From contig JAPFQT010000040.1 of the NCBI GenBank assembly GCA_027627225.1, positions 620,001 to 684,000 on the forward strand: a stretch of 64,000 nucleotides of DNA. The letters run 5' to 3'. The notes beneath the pieces are model-generated. The model saw only the letters and a list, made by a program, of their open reading frames with translations. It made no database searches and was not told the origin of the DNA. How positions within the stretch are numbered: the first letter of the stretch is position 1; each line of letters starts with the position of its first letter. The translations under genes and the position numbers were made by a program. Positions 22,693 to 34,093 of this stretch are shown here, piece by piece. This DNA comes from Congeria kusceri. Lineage: Eukaryota; Mollusca; Bivalvia; Myida; Dreissenidae.

Positions 22693-22898
22693 GGGGTCGT
22701 ATTCTAGAAACATCTCACCCTTATTGAAATGATATTGTGCTATTAGCAAGTGTTTATTAATTATCGCCTTACTATTAACTATTGTTTACGTAACTGTGCA
22801 GGACTTAACAAACTGATATATAGTTTTAAAAATATTACATTACACAAAGTGAGAATTTTTAAAAAATAAACTGAAGATGTTTCTGGGATACGGACGCC
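22693..22898. mobile_element. MITE with GGGGTCGTATTC...AGAAACATCT ends
   Basis: GGGGTCGTATTCTAGAAACA at the left is inverted at the right as TGTTTCTGGGATACGGAC. It is about 206 bp, AT-rich and non-coding. The element at 56458-56711 has the same type of end. Confidence 0.75.
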
Positions 22899-23194
22899 GA
22901 ACAACTGTAACTGCATGCTAGACCAGATCATCCTACGTCCACAAGTCCGCTTGGTCTATCATTCATGCCTCGTTCTGAACTCCTGGAATTGTCGTCTGCA
23001 CGTCTGCAGAGCTCCGAATCACATGGTCGACTGCAAACACCGGGTTAAGTTGATTCGTGGACCGGAAGTTCACAGACCGGAAGTTCACAAACCGGCAGCC
23101 AGTCATTACTCTGTACCGTCCTGACCTCTCCATCTTCGTCCTCCGCCGTACAGACTAGCACACATACAAGGTGTTTCAGTTACGTGACCGATGA
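22899..23194. other. Unassigned segment with a 69-codon frame
   Basis: The frame 22915-23124 (plus) includes two copies of GPEVHRPEVHKP-like words from a 12-bp duplication (CCGGAAGTTCACA). A phrase resembling the 51-bp unit of 5441-5542 occurs near 22955. No function is assigned. Confidence 0.3.
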
Positions 23195-23410
23195 ATAAAA
23201 ACCGTGAGTGTGTCCGCCCATGAACATGTATATGTCAATCGATTTATATGTTTGTGTCCGCCGATGAACTTGTATGTGTCCGTCCGCCGATAAGTGTGTG
23301 TGTGTGTGTGTGTCCGCTGTTGAAAGTATATATGTGTCTGCTGAGGAACGTGTGCTTGTCCGCAGATTAAAGTATATATGTGTCTGCTGATGAACAAAGA
23401 CAGGCAAAGA
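23195..23410 (+). repeat. Short array related to the 24-bp minisatellite, with (GT)n
   Basis: GTGTCCGC(C/T)GATGAAC units of irregular spacing (about 36-55 bp) surround a (TG)n run at 23295-23312. The shared GTGTCCGCTGATGAA word links it to 17598-18690. Confidence 0.65.
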
Positions 23411-23639
23411 CATGAACTTTAATACACGGAATTTCATTGTGAAGTATTATGCTTTGGGGCCAATTTCTGTCCGAAAACATCCATCGCCCGTTTAATCTGC
23501 AGTCGAATCTGAAGAACGCAGAAAGTATAAGAATTATTACGAAGAGCTAGTATTTATTAGCATTGCATTATATACATGATGCATATTACACGAGTTTAGA
23601 CTACATTACTTGCATTACTAACATGCCTGTCGAGCATGT
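23411..23639. other. No gene seen
   Basis: No supported feature. Confidence 0.3.
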
Positions 23640-23955
23640 ATATGTTAATTGCTTTGTAGGACCACATTTTTCACAAGTAATATTTATCACACCTGTAAAA
23701 AATAGGATCTCATTCTCCACAGGTGAGAACATTTAGATCTTATTCTTCACACATCTCAGTTTTATTCTTCACATTTTCTGTGAAGTTTGTGACTGCATCC
23801 AGGTATAAAGCACTGAAATCATTTTCGTCTGTGATCCTCACGCAAATCCCGTTTTGGGCCCATCACATTCTTCACACTTAAACATGTGTCAAAAAGAGAA
23901 CATATTCCTCGCAGATGTGTGAAAAATATGCGTTGTGAAAAATACTATCCTACCT
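23640..23955 (+). repeat. TTTTTCACA/TGTGAAAAA palindromic repeat family, copy 1
   Basis: CACATTTTTCACAAG, ATAGGATCTCATT, TTATTCTTCACA and GTGTGAAAAATATGCG alternate on both strands over 300 bp. Related blocks lie at 36110-36300 and 37017-37185. Confidence 0.7.
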
Positions 23956-24794
23956 AGCTTCGGGGAAATAAAATAAACGACGTTAAATGCATTCCGAGCA
24001 TGGATGGGCCTTGAAGTCTGATTACAGGCTACTGTCGGCATCATTTTCCGTCATAGAATTTTTATTTCGACTGCTCCCTAGCAAACAGTGATACAATTTA
24101 TGTAGTGTAAGTAGTCGCATATAAAACGAACCTGTTTTTAATAAATTACAAAATGTAATAATGTACATTACATAATTGTTCCAGCGCATTGTTGCGTTGT
24201 TGTTGTGGTTGTTGTATTCGACGTCGACATATGTGGTTTGTTTGACAAACGTGAGTTCACTCGCACCTACACCTACACTTGTTGCTGTTGTTGTTACATT
24301 CCACAGATATTGTTGCAACTTGTTGTCTTAAGCTTTCATATAATAAGTGTTTTCAAATTTACCTTGTTACCGGTATATCGTTTCTTTCATGGGATATCAA
24401 ACTATCAAAATATGATCTCTAACGTAAATGTACTATGCAAATTAACTGGTCTTGAACGACAAGGCGAGTCGATAGCAAGGGAGGCAACTAAATGTTGCTC
24501 CTTTGTAAATTTCTGGCAGCAGTTGCTTCCCTTCGGTTGAATATTGACTAACGTGTAGTCTAAGCGGATAGAAAGTATGTATTATGTACTACCGTGCTTA
24601 CCAATCTACACTCTGTACAGTAAAGTTGTACTTTTATTTTTCTTAAACATAGACAGCAGCGTAATATAACTTTCGCATTGTGTTCATTGGATTAAAGTCT
24701 ACTTTTACGAAAATAAAATAATTTGATTCGCAGACTTCTTGCTCAGAAATCTCTACTACGATTTCTTACTGAAAAACGACGGAGAAAGAAAACG
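23956..24794. other. Gene-free interval with (GTT)n and a short dispersed repeat
   Basis: GTT triplets lie at 24190-24215 and 24280-24300. GGCAGCAGTTGCTTCCCTTC at 24516 parallels 4325-4345. No gene is supported. Confidence 0.4.
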
Positions 24795-24985
24795 ATTAGT
24801 CTACCATGACACGCGCAGAGCTTTCTATAGACAATGAACACAAAATACCGTGGTTAAACCCGGTAATAAACGCACTAAAATAATCCGTAACCGTTTATTG
24901 TAGTTCAGATTTTGTTTCTCGTGGGATGTTAGAATAAAAAAATGTTCCCGTTATCGTTGTATATGTGCCGCAGCACGCATCGAGA
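24795..24985 (+). mobile_element. Foldback/MITE family A, decayed copy 6
   Basis: CCATGACACGCGCAGAGCTT and TCTATAGACAATGAACACAA identify the ACACGCGCAG subfamily end. The rest is heavily diverged and the hairpin is gone. Confidence 0.6.
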
Positions 24986-25419
24986 AACGTCAACCGTGAA
25001 TTCAGGCTAGTGAAATAAATGTCATTTTGAAAGACACAACGTACTTCGCCATTTACTTCTGTAGTACAATAAGAAACCACTGTCCTTGCCCAGGGATTGC
25101 TGAGTCGGACAAGGACAATGAAACCTTCAGTTGGACCGAATTATTTGAGCTTGTTGGAAACAAACAACGTTTGCTGTAGTTATTGGTGTTATAACTTCAA
25201 ATGGAAGTTTATTTGTTAGACATGCAAATGTAGAATGTGTGAGAGTGACAGTGATACATTAGTTGCAGAACACTTTTGGAACAAACTTGAACATAACCCT
25301 TTTTTCCTTAAATTTGTGAAAGCTCGAAATTATTGACATCGGAATTTGTCCAACTCTGTTCATGTCTGTTCTTACTTTACGTTGCCAGGAGCGTGCCTAG
25401 ACATACGCACGTGTATGCA
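24986..25419. other. No gene seen
   Basis: No supported feature. Confidence 0.35.
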
Positions 25420-25625
25420 TAATCTTATTAAAGCATTTTCGAGTCCGTTCCCGGGGAAGAATCGGTACTTGGTGTCTTAAGAGAAAGATTCTTCGCACAT
25501 TCCCCGAGTAGGGATCGACCTCCCGATTTCACGGACAAAAAACTCGTCGCTAAAATGTTTTTAATGGGTTGGGTGTGGGGGTTCGCTAGGTAGGGTCGGG
25601 TTGCCCGAAACACACACTATTTTGT
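25420..25625. repeat. Dispersed repeat ending GGGTTGCCCGAAACACA
   Basis: CTCGTCGCTAAAATGTTTTT and GCTAGGTAGGGTCGGGTTGC match 35820-35882. The left part contains GGTCGATCCCTACTCGG in minus sense, a weak B-box-like word, so a tRNA-derived head is possible but unproven. Confidence 0.55.
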
Positions 25626-25734
25626 TTTCGCCTAACTTAAGAATGACCTACAAATCTGTATAAATAAGGACCCGTGAGTCATTTTTAAACATTTTATTTT
25701 AATCAAGACACTACCTGCATCCAAAATTAGCCTT

Positions 25735-25868
25735 CCTATGTGACACGAATTTCATGATTTCCTCGTGCTTAGCTCTGATCGATCGAGCAGTCAACTTCCA
25801 CCGAGTGTACATGTACACCGTGCACGACGAAATCTTGTAATGACAGGACGGTCTCTATTGCCACACAT
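25735..25868. repeat. Hairpin repeat B, copy 3
   Basis: ACGAATTTCATGATTTCCTC and GTGC face CGTGCACGACGAAATCTTGT around GTGTACATGTACAC. It is related to 2040-2175 and 19555-19690. Confidence 0.65.
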
Positions 25869-26123
25869 TAGAGCCGGCTCCTGGTAGGCGAATGCACCAA
25901 TAGTCAGCGAAGGCAATACAATAAACACCGCTTTGGGTTCTAATTGTTAGTATTTTGTTTTCTGTATAGTTCATATCCTATGGATGTCAGAGGCAATACA
26001 GAGTGTGCAGTGAACACTTTATCATAAATAACGTTTTACTTTTGCAATATATGTGAGTTAAAGTCAAAACTCGTGTCATATCATCAACAAATTTCGAGTT
26101 TAAACTTAATTTTCTCAATAATA

Positions 26124-26562
26124 AGGTTACGCATGCGCAAATAAATTCCTTCTTTGTTACATATAAAATATTCAAAGTTTGATCTCATTTTTCACAATGA
26201 CCAAGCTACTTTCCAATATATCACCATACATTGTTGGAAAGATAAGGACATAACCTTTTGAAAAAAAACAGCATATCAAAAAGTTCTATGTGTTGTAACT
26301 CTAAATATTTACCTTAGAAAAAACACACCGGTTTTGACGGGCATGGAGGCTGCCATTTTGCGCATGAATACATGGGCCAAAATTTATGAAGCTGGCACCA
26401 CTAGGCAAAATGTAGTGCACAAAAACAGCCTTTTTTCTTATTGCTTACATATATACCTTTAAAATGATACCAAAACATATCATTTAAACTGTATTTTACA
26501 AATTACATGCATCCGACACTCAACCATAACAGCTTATTATCTAACTGACCATAATCATATTA
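26124..26562 (+). repeat. ~475-bp dispersed repeat C, copy 1 (3'-truncated)
   Basis: GGTTACGCATGCGCAAATAA, TTTTGACGGGCATGGAGGCT and ATACCAAAACATATCATTTA are shared with 57784-58259 and 59962-60434. The copy stops at TATCTAACTGACCATA and lacks the last ~55 bp of the other two. Non-coding. Confidence 0.85.
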
Positions 26563-27084
26563 AATCATGACCTTTTGTCCAAGGCGCCATCAATATTCAC
26601 ACCAAATTGCAGATTTGTGTCATGTTTGATATGATAGTTCTAGCGTGTTAAAGTAATGTGGTGTACAAAACAGTGGCATCCATACCGGGCGATTTCATGT
26701 TTTTGTTAGCACCATTGGTCAGTTAAATAAAACGGCATTTATTGCGAAACAATGGTTTTTAAAGCAACACTATCATTGAATGAACGTTTATGTGCTTTAA
26801 CAAATTATCTCCCGTCTTAGTATTCTGTTCGAGGGACGTGTTTTTCCGTCTTTTCGTCCGTCTGTTCTGTCAGTAATGTGTAATATTTTATGCGCGTTAC
26901 TACAACATCGTATATGACCTTCAAGAAAATTTATATATAAACATTAAAACATTAATGACTGATTAACTTCAAACGTATACATCGTTAATTATTTGTATTT
27001 AAAGAAATCGTATATGCTTGATCCTGTCCATAACACCATCAATTGGGTACAACTTACGTTATAACATATTCGCCATTTATGTAA
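26563..27084. other. No gene seen
   Basis: AT-rich interval. A short CGTCCGTCTGTTCTGTCAG word near 26855 recalls the heads of the tandem blocks. Confidence 0.35.
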
Positions 27085-27330
27085 GAAATAGTTTTTTGTC
27101 GTTTAGAGTTGTTTATCGGCTAATAAACAACTATTTGGAGTTCTGATGCGTATGAATTAAACCAACAGGGTGTTAGGTCGAGTGTTTTAATATACCGCAT
27201 CAGACGACAAATCGGTGTTTATTAGCCGATAAACAACGATAATGCGAAAATTATTTCGATTCTAACATGACCTGACAACATTTTCTGCAATTACAATGCG
27301 ACCTATATTTTACAGTGTGAAGACTATTTT
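27085..27330. mobile_element. Foldback/MITE family A, copy 7
   Basis: Hairpin arms are GAGTTCTGATGCGTATGAAT and ATACCGCATCAGACGACAAA, with outer GTTGTTTATCGGCTAATAAA / TTAGCCGATAAACAAC, then TTCGATTCTAACATGACCTG and TGCAATTACAATGCG. Confidence 0.75.
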
Positions 27331-27589
27331 TATGCACCAGGCATCTGGATGAGGGAGGCATATAGTGATTGTCCTGTCCGTCCTTCCGTCCGCCCGTGAC
27401 AAGTAAAGTAGATTTTACCGTTTCGTCTAGCACCAACACCGCTTACTACAACACTTAGATACTTACACAGTTGTTGCTTGTGACCATTCCCTATCCACCC
27501 ATATCACCCAACCTCACCTTGACCTTGACCTAATTTGGACTTATAATTCAAATTTGTCTTGTTTCGACATGTTTATTGCTAGTTTAACA
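27331..27589 (+). repeat. TATGC...GGGGCATAT/CCGTCCGT-type head, degenerate
   Basis: ATGCACCAGGCATC...GAGGGAGGCATATAGTGA is followed by TCCTGTCCGTCCTTCCGTCC, the same layout as the heads at 2975, 33610 and 37360, but no tandem body follows. Confidence 0.5.
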
Positions 27590-27987
27590 ACGGTGAATTG
27601 TGCCCTTTGTCTATAGAAAACTCTGCGCGTGTCATGTTAGAATTAAGAAATAATTTTCGATTTATCGTTGTTTATCGGCCTATAAACAACGATTTGGAGT
27701 TCTGGTGCGTAGAAAGTTAATCCACGAGGGCGTTAGCGAGAGTTGTTTAATAGCCACGCATCAGAACGACAAAGAGTTGTTAATGGGCCGATAAACAACG
27801 ATTATGCAAACATTATTTCGATTCTAACATGATTTGACATATTATTTTGTAATTGTAATGGGAACAACATTTTACGATGCTACGCTCAGAGTCGCGACTA
27901 CTTTTTGCGTCGTTTATTGGGTAGTTTAGCAGCGATAATGTTGTTCTTTGTCTATTGAAAAATTAGCGAGTATCATGTTAGAATGAA
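27590..27987 (-). mobile_element. Foldback/MITE family A, near-complete copy 8
   Basis: This is the best full copy. The left end TTTGTCTATAGAAAACTCTG, CGCGTGTCATGTTAGAATTA leads to the hairpin (GTTCTGGTGCGTAG / CACGCATCAGAACGACAAAG), then GGGTAGTTTAGCAGCG and AATTAGCGAGTATCATGTTA at the right. The two outer ends differ (CTCTGCGCGTGTCATG versus GAGTATCATG) but both carry CATG-TTAGAAT. Confidence 0.85.
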
Positions 27988-28189
27988 AGTTAAATTTAAT
28001 GAGTGTTGGAAAATACTGAGCTGATGCTTATTTAAGTGTAATGATCTCTTTCCATTGTGAATAGTATTGAACAAAGCTTACGCACATGCTTATCCATATT
28101 GATAAGGCGACTCCATATTGTACTCGGCTGTCGCTTCGTTCATTATGGATTGTGCTGTGCAATATCACATGATATTGCACAGCTAAAAA
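27988..28189. other. Short palindrome-rich interval, no gene
   Basis: TGTGCAATATCACATGATATTGCACA at 28158-28182 is a near-perfect palindrome. Otherwise nothing is supported. Confidence 0.4.
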
Positions 28190-28612
28190 GTCCATATTTG
28201 TATATTTGTCAAGTCATGTTAGAATCGAAATAACTTTCGCAATGTCCTTTTTTATCGGCCAATAAACAACTCTTTGTTGGTCTGATGCGTGGCTTTTTAG
28301 CGCCCTCGTGGTTAAATTAAACGCATCAGAACTTCAAATCGTTGTTTATTGGCCGATAAACAATGATAAATCAAAAATTTATTCTAATCGAATCTTAAAT
28401 ATACGCGCATCAGAACGAAAAATTACAACGATAAAGCGAAAATTATTTTGATTCTAACATGACAGGACAACATATTCTGCAGTTATAATGCGAACTATAT
28501 TTAACAGTTTCGGAACTACTTTTGAGAGTTGCTTATTGGCTATTTAACAACGTATTTCTTCTTCTTTGTATATAGAAAGCTCTGCGCGTGTCATGTTATA
28601 GTTGCTGTTTAG
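28190..28612. mobile_element. Foldback/MITE family A, copy 9 (rearranged)
   Basis: CATGTTAGAATCGAAATAAC, the hairpin remnant GATGCGTGGCTTTTTAGCGC, then a second half with ACGCGCATCAGAACGAAAAA and CTCTGCGCGTGTCATGTTAT. It reads as two partial copies joined. Confidence 0.75.
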
Positions 28613-28669
28613 TTTAACTTAAATAGCCAAAATAAAAAAACATTAGCAAATTATTTAAAAGTAATATTC

Positions 28670-28940
28670 TAACATGACACGCGCAGTGTTTTTCTATAGA
28701 CAAAGAACACTAGTTACAGTTGTTAAACTACGGTACCATTAAAAAACCCGACAAAATATATTTCGGATTATAATTGCGGAATATGTTGTCAGGTCATGTT
28801 AGAATCGAAATAATCTTCGCATTAACGTTGTTTATCGGCTAATAAACAACAATTTGTCGTTCTGATGCGGTATATTTATTTATGATGCGGTACAATTTAT
28901 TAGCCGATAAACAACTCTAAATCGAAAATTATTTAAGTAT
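28670..28940 (+). mobile_element. Foldback/MITE family A, copy 10
   Basis: It starts TATTCTAACATGACACGCGC with TCTATAGACAAAGAACAC and ends TTAGCCGATAAACAACTC. The inner hairpin has shrunk to GATGCGGTA...GATGCGGTA, a direct rather than inverted remnant. Confidence 0.75.
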
Positions 28941-29229
28941 ATTTTACATGTTCTATAGCGAATGAATGCAATTTGTTTCAATGAAAATATTCACTTTCCA
29001 AATACAATAAGGTGATTTGTTTATCAACATATGTCTGTCGTCTGGAAAATCCAGTGTCGGTTTACAAAGTAATCGTATTACATGTATACAAGGCAAATCT
29101 GCCAAAGCACATTTATATTTGATCTTATTCATAAACATAAATAAATTCAGACAATACTGTCGATTAGCAAATCTTTTAAACGGAATAATTATTTATAAAA
29201 TTGATCGATCGGCTAAGGTCATTTCGACC
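28941..29229. other. No gene seen
   Basis: No supported feature. Confidence 0.35.
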
Positions 29230-29950
29230 CATTTGTTAGCTCGACTATTCGAAGAATAGGTACGCTTTCCTACTGCCCCCCGGCGTCGGCGTCCGCGTCT
29301 GGATTTGGTTTAAGTTTTTATTCAAAAGTCTTGTAACTTCAAAACTACATAAGTTATTCACTTGATAATTGGAATATACTTTTGTCAGCAGCCATCAACT
29401 CCAGTGTCAGGGGCAACATTCCCTATAACTCTTTTTTGTATTGTTACAGAGTTATGCCCCTTTCTCACATAGATTTTCTGTTTAAAGTTAATATTCAAAT
29501 GTTGTGTAGCTGCAGAACTACATAAGTTATTCACTTGAAACTTGGAATATACCTTTGGTATCAACTCCAGTATCAGGGGCAACATTCCCCATAACTCTGT
29601 TTTGTATTTTGACAGAAGTATGCCCCTTTTCACATAGATTTTCTGGTTAAAGTTGATATTCAAAAGTTGTGTAACTGCAGAACTACATTAGCTATTCACT
29701 TGAAACTTGGAATATACCTTTGTCATCAACTTCAATATCAGAGACCCCCTCCTTATAACTCTGTTTTGTGACAAAAGTTATGCCCCTGTTTACATAGATT
29801 TTCTGGTTAAAGTTTGTATTCAAAACTCTTGTAACTTAAAAACTACAAAGTTATTAACTACATAAGTATCTACTTGAAACTTGGGAATAATTTGATTAAA
29901 TAATTGCCATTATTCAATTTTGTATTTCAACAAATTTATGCCCCTTCCAC
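29230..29950 (+). repeat. Tandem ~160-bp repeat block with GCTCGACTATTCGAAG head
   Basis: The head is GCTCGACTATTCGAAGAATA, then GGCGTCGGCGTCCGCGTC. Four to five units follow, with AACTACATAAGTTATTCACT, TGAAACTTGGAATATACCTT, CAGGGGCAACATTCCC and TTATGCCCCTTT. It is built like the CCGTCCGT-headed blocks: one GC-rich head, then decaying units. Confidence 0.8.
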
Positions 29951-30190
29951 TTTCCTATATATGTACCAACTGAAATACGTCAAATAGTGGAGCGCGCTGT
30001 CCTCTGACAGCTCTTGTTGTTTCTGCTTTGATGAAACATATTGACAGTATTTATGTGCGTGAGGAGTTTTGCCTAGTATATGTTCGATAGAACTTCCCTG
30101 TACCTGAAGTGAAAAAAGCGTCTGAGATGCCAAAGTGTTTGCAATGTAATGTTGTATATATTTATTTTAAATGCATTGGCAATAAATGTT
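29951..30190. other. No gene seen
   Basis: No supported feature. Confidence 0.3.
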
Positions 30191-30283
30191 CCTACGGCCA
30201 TTCTCCCCCTACCTCTGATTCAAGTAGGGCAGTTGGTAGTTACTGCATAAGTATATGCACTTAGTACTGGTAAACAAACAAAT
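30191..30283 (+). mobile_element. SINE fragment, same family as 49291-49597
   Basis: CTACGGCCATTCTCCCCCTA, CCTCTGATTCAAGTAGG and ACTTAGTACTGGTAAAC match the body of the SINE at 49291-49597 in the opposite orientation. The tRNA-like head is missing. Confidence 0.75.
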
Positions 30284-30564
30284 AAAACAAACCAATAACC
30301 ATGTATTAGCTCTTAATCATACACAGTACAGTTGCTTTTTAGCCATATGCAAAAACGCCACGGTGCTATACATGGATGAGCAAAATATGAACTGAGGCAA
30401 TTATGAAGTTAACAAAGAATATAATATCCCTAGCAAAGTAATAAATATCACAGTGCTCGATAAATACAAAACAATAGTGGAATTTTATTGCAACTGTTTT
30501 GTCAAAATCTTTTCTTTGTCATAATAAACTCCTGTTATATAGTGTTTCCTAATTTCGAACATAT
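30284..30564. other. No gene seen
   Basis: No supported feature. Confidence 0.3.
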
Positions 30565-31693
30565 AGGCTTAAAAAATTTATGATTTGTTTCTCAGGCAGC
30601 GCCGCATGTTTTTTTATGGCCCGCCACGAATTTGATTGAATGCCAAAAAAAATGTATTAACTATTTTTGGACGATCGCGCCCGGGTTTTAAAGGAGCAGT
30701 CCAGAAATATGTTAATAAAAATAAAACTTGACAGAAAGTGTTTCTAATGGGCATGTTACCAAACAAAATACAAAAACTACGCATTGAAATTTGTGAATCA
30801 TTAACATTTTGGTAACTTGCTATCGTCTATTTTCTGTATGCGATATCTGGTGATGACTCTTGAGTAAACCAGCATGTACGTTATAGTTTATTCCGTTCGT
30901 ACCAAGTGCTTTTGAACAATGTCTTTCGTAACTAAGAAACAGATTTTGGACGAATAAACACCATAACATAGCGGAAGAAGAGTAACCCGGTGGAGATTTC
31001 GGTAATTCCAGTACATTTATTCCTGTCTGATTTAATGATATAAATCGGATATACACAAATTGTGAAATACTGTGTAAATTTAAAAAAAGTTATATTCGAT
31101 TGGGAACCTTTATAAATATCGTCTATTGTTTATTTAAACTTTTGTTTCGTAGATGCTTTTGCTTGTGTAATAGCATTCCATATTTTTTTAAGAAAATCTG
31201 TGTCAATGTAAGTCCTATGGAAACAAACGAAAATGCCAGCTGCATTGACAAGTGTTGATTTTCCTTTCCAAAAATTATTGGTGATTTATTGCAAAAATAA
31301 TTTCTATTTTTGACAGTTATAAAACCATGAATTACGAAAAGTTAAATTCTATAAATAAAAGTACTTTAATGCTGATGGTATATCAATTTAAAGCACTTAT
31401 GTTAATTATGAACATTCAAATTGATTGTCTTGTTTACGTCAGCTTGCATAAATGAACGTTTGTGATTAATAAATTTATATTTAGAGTTGTATAAAAAGGG
31501 ATGCATGTACGTTGTTATTAAAACTTAAAATCATCTTTAATCTGTACTTATTTACTTGTTTTAATAAGCCATTACATTGTGCCAATAGAGAAGAGTAGGA
31601 GAAAAAACAAATACTTCAATAAAAATAATTCGCCCTCCCTCCTGATTTTTTGGAAAAAGTGCCTGAGAAACGAATCATTAATTTTTTTAGCCT
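30565..31693 (+). mobile_element. 1.13-kb TIR element D, copy 1
   Basis: The left end AGGCTTAAAAAATTTATGAT, TTGTTTCTCAGGCA is inverted at the right as TGCCTGAGAAACGAATCATT, AATTTTTTTAGCCT. The flanks are TATA-rich. The interior matches 40604-41770 in reverse complement over its whole length (for example GACGATCGCGCCCGGGTTTT, GCACTTTTTCC). The minus-strand frame at 30820-31056 and the plus frame at 41356-41547 share NVH(A/T)GLL(K/Q)S-H--SHTENRR simply because the copies are homologous. No transposase motif is seen, so it is non-autonomous. Confidence 0.85.
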
Positions 31694-32094
31694 TATAAAT
31701 ACTAGCATGTAATCCTTAACTTGGAGAACAGATAACCTTAGGGCTTAAAATTATTGCTGGTTTCCCCTACCTCTTCAGACCGAAAATAAATGGTCGCGAC
31801 TTAAAATAGTGTTTACTTCTTTCATGCGAATAGACTATAATTGTGAAACTGGACCCGCAAATCGGATGTATAGTATGTGATTTTAAGAACAAGCCTTAAA
31901 AACCTATCCAACAATATGCCATTCACAGACATTATCAGTGATGAAAACAACGAGAGGCTCGTAATTGTGAGTGACCTCGCAACTAGGTTTTCAACATTAT
32001 TATAATGTTATGCATCTGCATTTCATTCAGATTTTGCTTATAATTTGTACACTTTTTTACATAATAACTGCTTTATTAATGATACTTTTCTTGA
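31694..32094. other. No gene seen
   Basis: No supported feature. Confidence 0.35.
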
Positions 32095-32530
32095 TGATTA
32101 CTCAATATAAGATCTGTATTCGTGTGGGTCACAATCGTTATGTACGATCTTTATTCGTGGTGATCCGATAGTAAACGATAAGTATTCCCGATGATCACGT
32201 TATGTACGATATTTTTCATTATGATCACTTAGTGTACGATCTTTATTTGTGGTGAATAGATACTGAACGATCTTTCGTCATGACGGTCAGTGTACGAAAC
32301 ATTGTTAGAGACGATCACATACTGTATGCTTTTTGTTTATGATGATTACTTAGTGAACGGTCTTGATTCGTGATGATCATAGTATGTAAGATCTTTATTA
32401 CCCGTGATCACATACAGCACAGTTTTTATTTGTACGGCCTGTATTCCCTATGATCACTTTTTTATGATCACTTAGTATAAGATCATTCACCCATTCCCAT
32501 ACTGCACGATCTTTATTCAGTATGATCATG
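32095..32530 (+). repeat. Degenerate tandem repeat of GATCAC...GTACGATCTTTATT units
   Basis: Phrases such as GTACGATCTTTATT, GTGATGATCA and CACATACTG recur every 35-60 bp with many changes. It is an old array. Confidence 0.65.
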
Positions 32531-32689
32531 TGATATCAACATTGTAAGACATTTGAATAAAATGTCCTGATATTGCAATTGTCTGTGTTGCCATGGCTTG
32601 TGATAAGCTAAACTAAATTGTTGACAAATTAGACCGATGACACTCAAAATGTATAATAAAAGTGGTTGTGTTGGTGGTGCTTTTTGTGT

Positions 32690-33600
32690 GTTATGTCGTT
32701 GTGTCCCCTGGTTGTGTCACGACGTTGTGTCGCCTGGTTGTGTTATGTCGTTGTGTCGCCTGGTTGTGTCATGCCGTTGTGTCGCCTGGTTGCGTTACGT
32801 CGTTATGTCACCTGGTTGTGTTCCGTTGACGTGTATCCTAGTTGTGTCACGTCGTTGTGTCGCCAGGTTGTGTTACGTTGTTGTGTTGCCTGGTTGCGTT
32901 ATGTCGTTGAGTTGCCTGGATGCGTTACGTCGTTGTGTTGCCTGGTTGCGTAACGTTGTTGTGTTGCCTGGTTGTGTTACGTCGTTGTGTTGCCTGGTTG
33001 TGTAACGTCGTTGTGTTGCCTGGTTGCGTTACGTCGTTGTGTTACCTGGTTGCGTGACGTCGTTGTGTTGCCGGGTTGTGTTACGTCGTTGTGTCGCCTG
33101 GCTGTGTTACGTCGTTGTGTTGCCTGGTTGCATTACGTCGTTGTGTTGCCTGGTTGTGTTACGTCGTTGTGTTGCCTGGTTGCGTAAGTCGTTGTGTTGT
33201 CTGGTTGTGTTACGTCGTTGTGTCGCCTGGGTGTGTTACCTCGTTGTGTCGCCTGGTTGTGTTACATCGTTGTGTTGCCTGGTTGTGTTACATCGTTGTG
33301 TCGCCTGCTTGTGTTACGTCGTTGTGTTGCCTTGTTGCGTTACGTCGTTGTGTATCCTAGTTGTGTCACGTCGTTGTGCCGCCTGGTTGTGTTACGTCAT
33401 AATGTTGCCTGGTTGCGTTACGTCGTTGTGTTGCCTGGTTGTGTTCCGTCGTTGTTTTGCATGGTTGTGTATCCTGGTTGCGTTACGTCGTTGTGTTGAG
33501 TGCTTTTGTTATGTCGTTGTGTTGCCTGGTTATGTCACGTCGTTGTGTCGCCTGTTATATGTTGCGGTGTTGTGTCACTTTGTCGTGTTACATCATTGTT
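32690..33600 (+). repeat. 26-bp minisatellite array 2 (~35 units)
   Basis: The unit is TTGTGTTGCCTGGTTGCGTT plus ACGTCG, 26 bp, in the same strand sense as array 1 (9715-10800) and sharing TTGTGTTGCCTGG and CGTCG. Open frames of up to 195 codons (cysteine/valine-rich) follow from the unit and are not treated as genes. Confidence 0.9.
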
Positions 33601-33607
33601 GTCTGCT

Positions 33608-34035
33608 TTAGTTATGCCCCCCATCGAATACGGTGGGGTATATTGGTTTGCTAATGTCGGTGTGTCTGTCCGTCGGTAGACCACTTTCGTTCCTGCTATC
33701 TAAGTCCAACCGTTTTCATCCGATCTTCACAAAACATCCTGAAAATGTTTGTTGGCACAATATCTTGGCCAAGTTCGATAATCAACCAAATCGCCATAGG
33801 AATTATGGAGTTATGGCCCTTGAATTATCTACAATTGGCCTTTTTAGCCGTTTCTGTTCTCTAAGTCCAAAAGATTTCATATGATCTTTTTACAACTTCA
33901 TGAAAATATTTGTTGGCATGATATTTCGGCCGAGTTTGGTTATCAGCCAACTCGCACCAAGAATTGTGGAGTTAAGGTAATGAATTATCTAAAATTGGCA
34001 TTTTAGGTGTTTCCGCTTTCCAATGAACTTTGACA
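33608..34035 (+). repeat. Tandem ~150-bp block with TATGCCCC head
   Basis: TTATGCCCCCCATCGAATAC, GGTGGGGTATA is followed by GTCTGTCCGTCGG and then about two and a half units with CTAAGTCCAA, GATCTT--CAAAAC, AAATATTTGTTGGCA and AATTATGGAGTTATGGCC. It is directly adjacent to the 26-bp array. Confidence 0.75.
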
Positions 34036-34093
34036 TTTTACGCATGATTATATATGTTTTGCTTTTGTATGACTGATATAAAACGCACATTCT

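Noticed and set aside
30820..31056. Conserved protein shared by 30820-31056 and 41356-41547
   Set aside because: The similarity exists because both lie in copies of the same TIR element; no transposase or other domain is seen.
33024..33611. 195-codon Cys/Val-rich frame
   Set aside because: It is a translation of the second 26-bp array; a cysteine-rich secreted protein is not supported.
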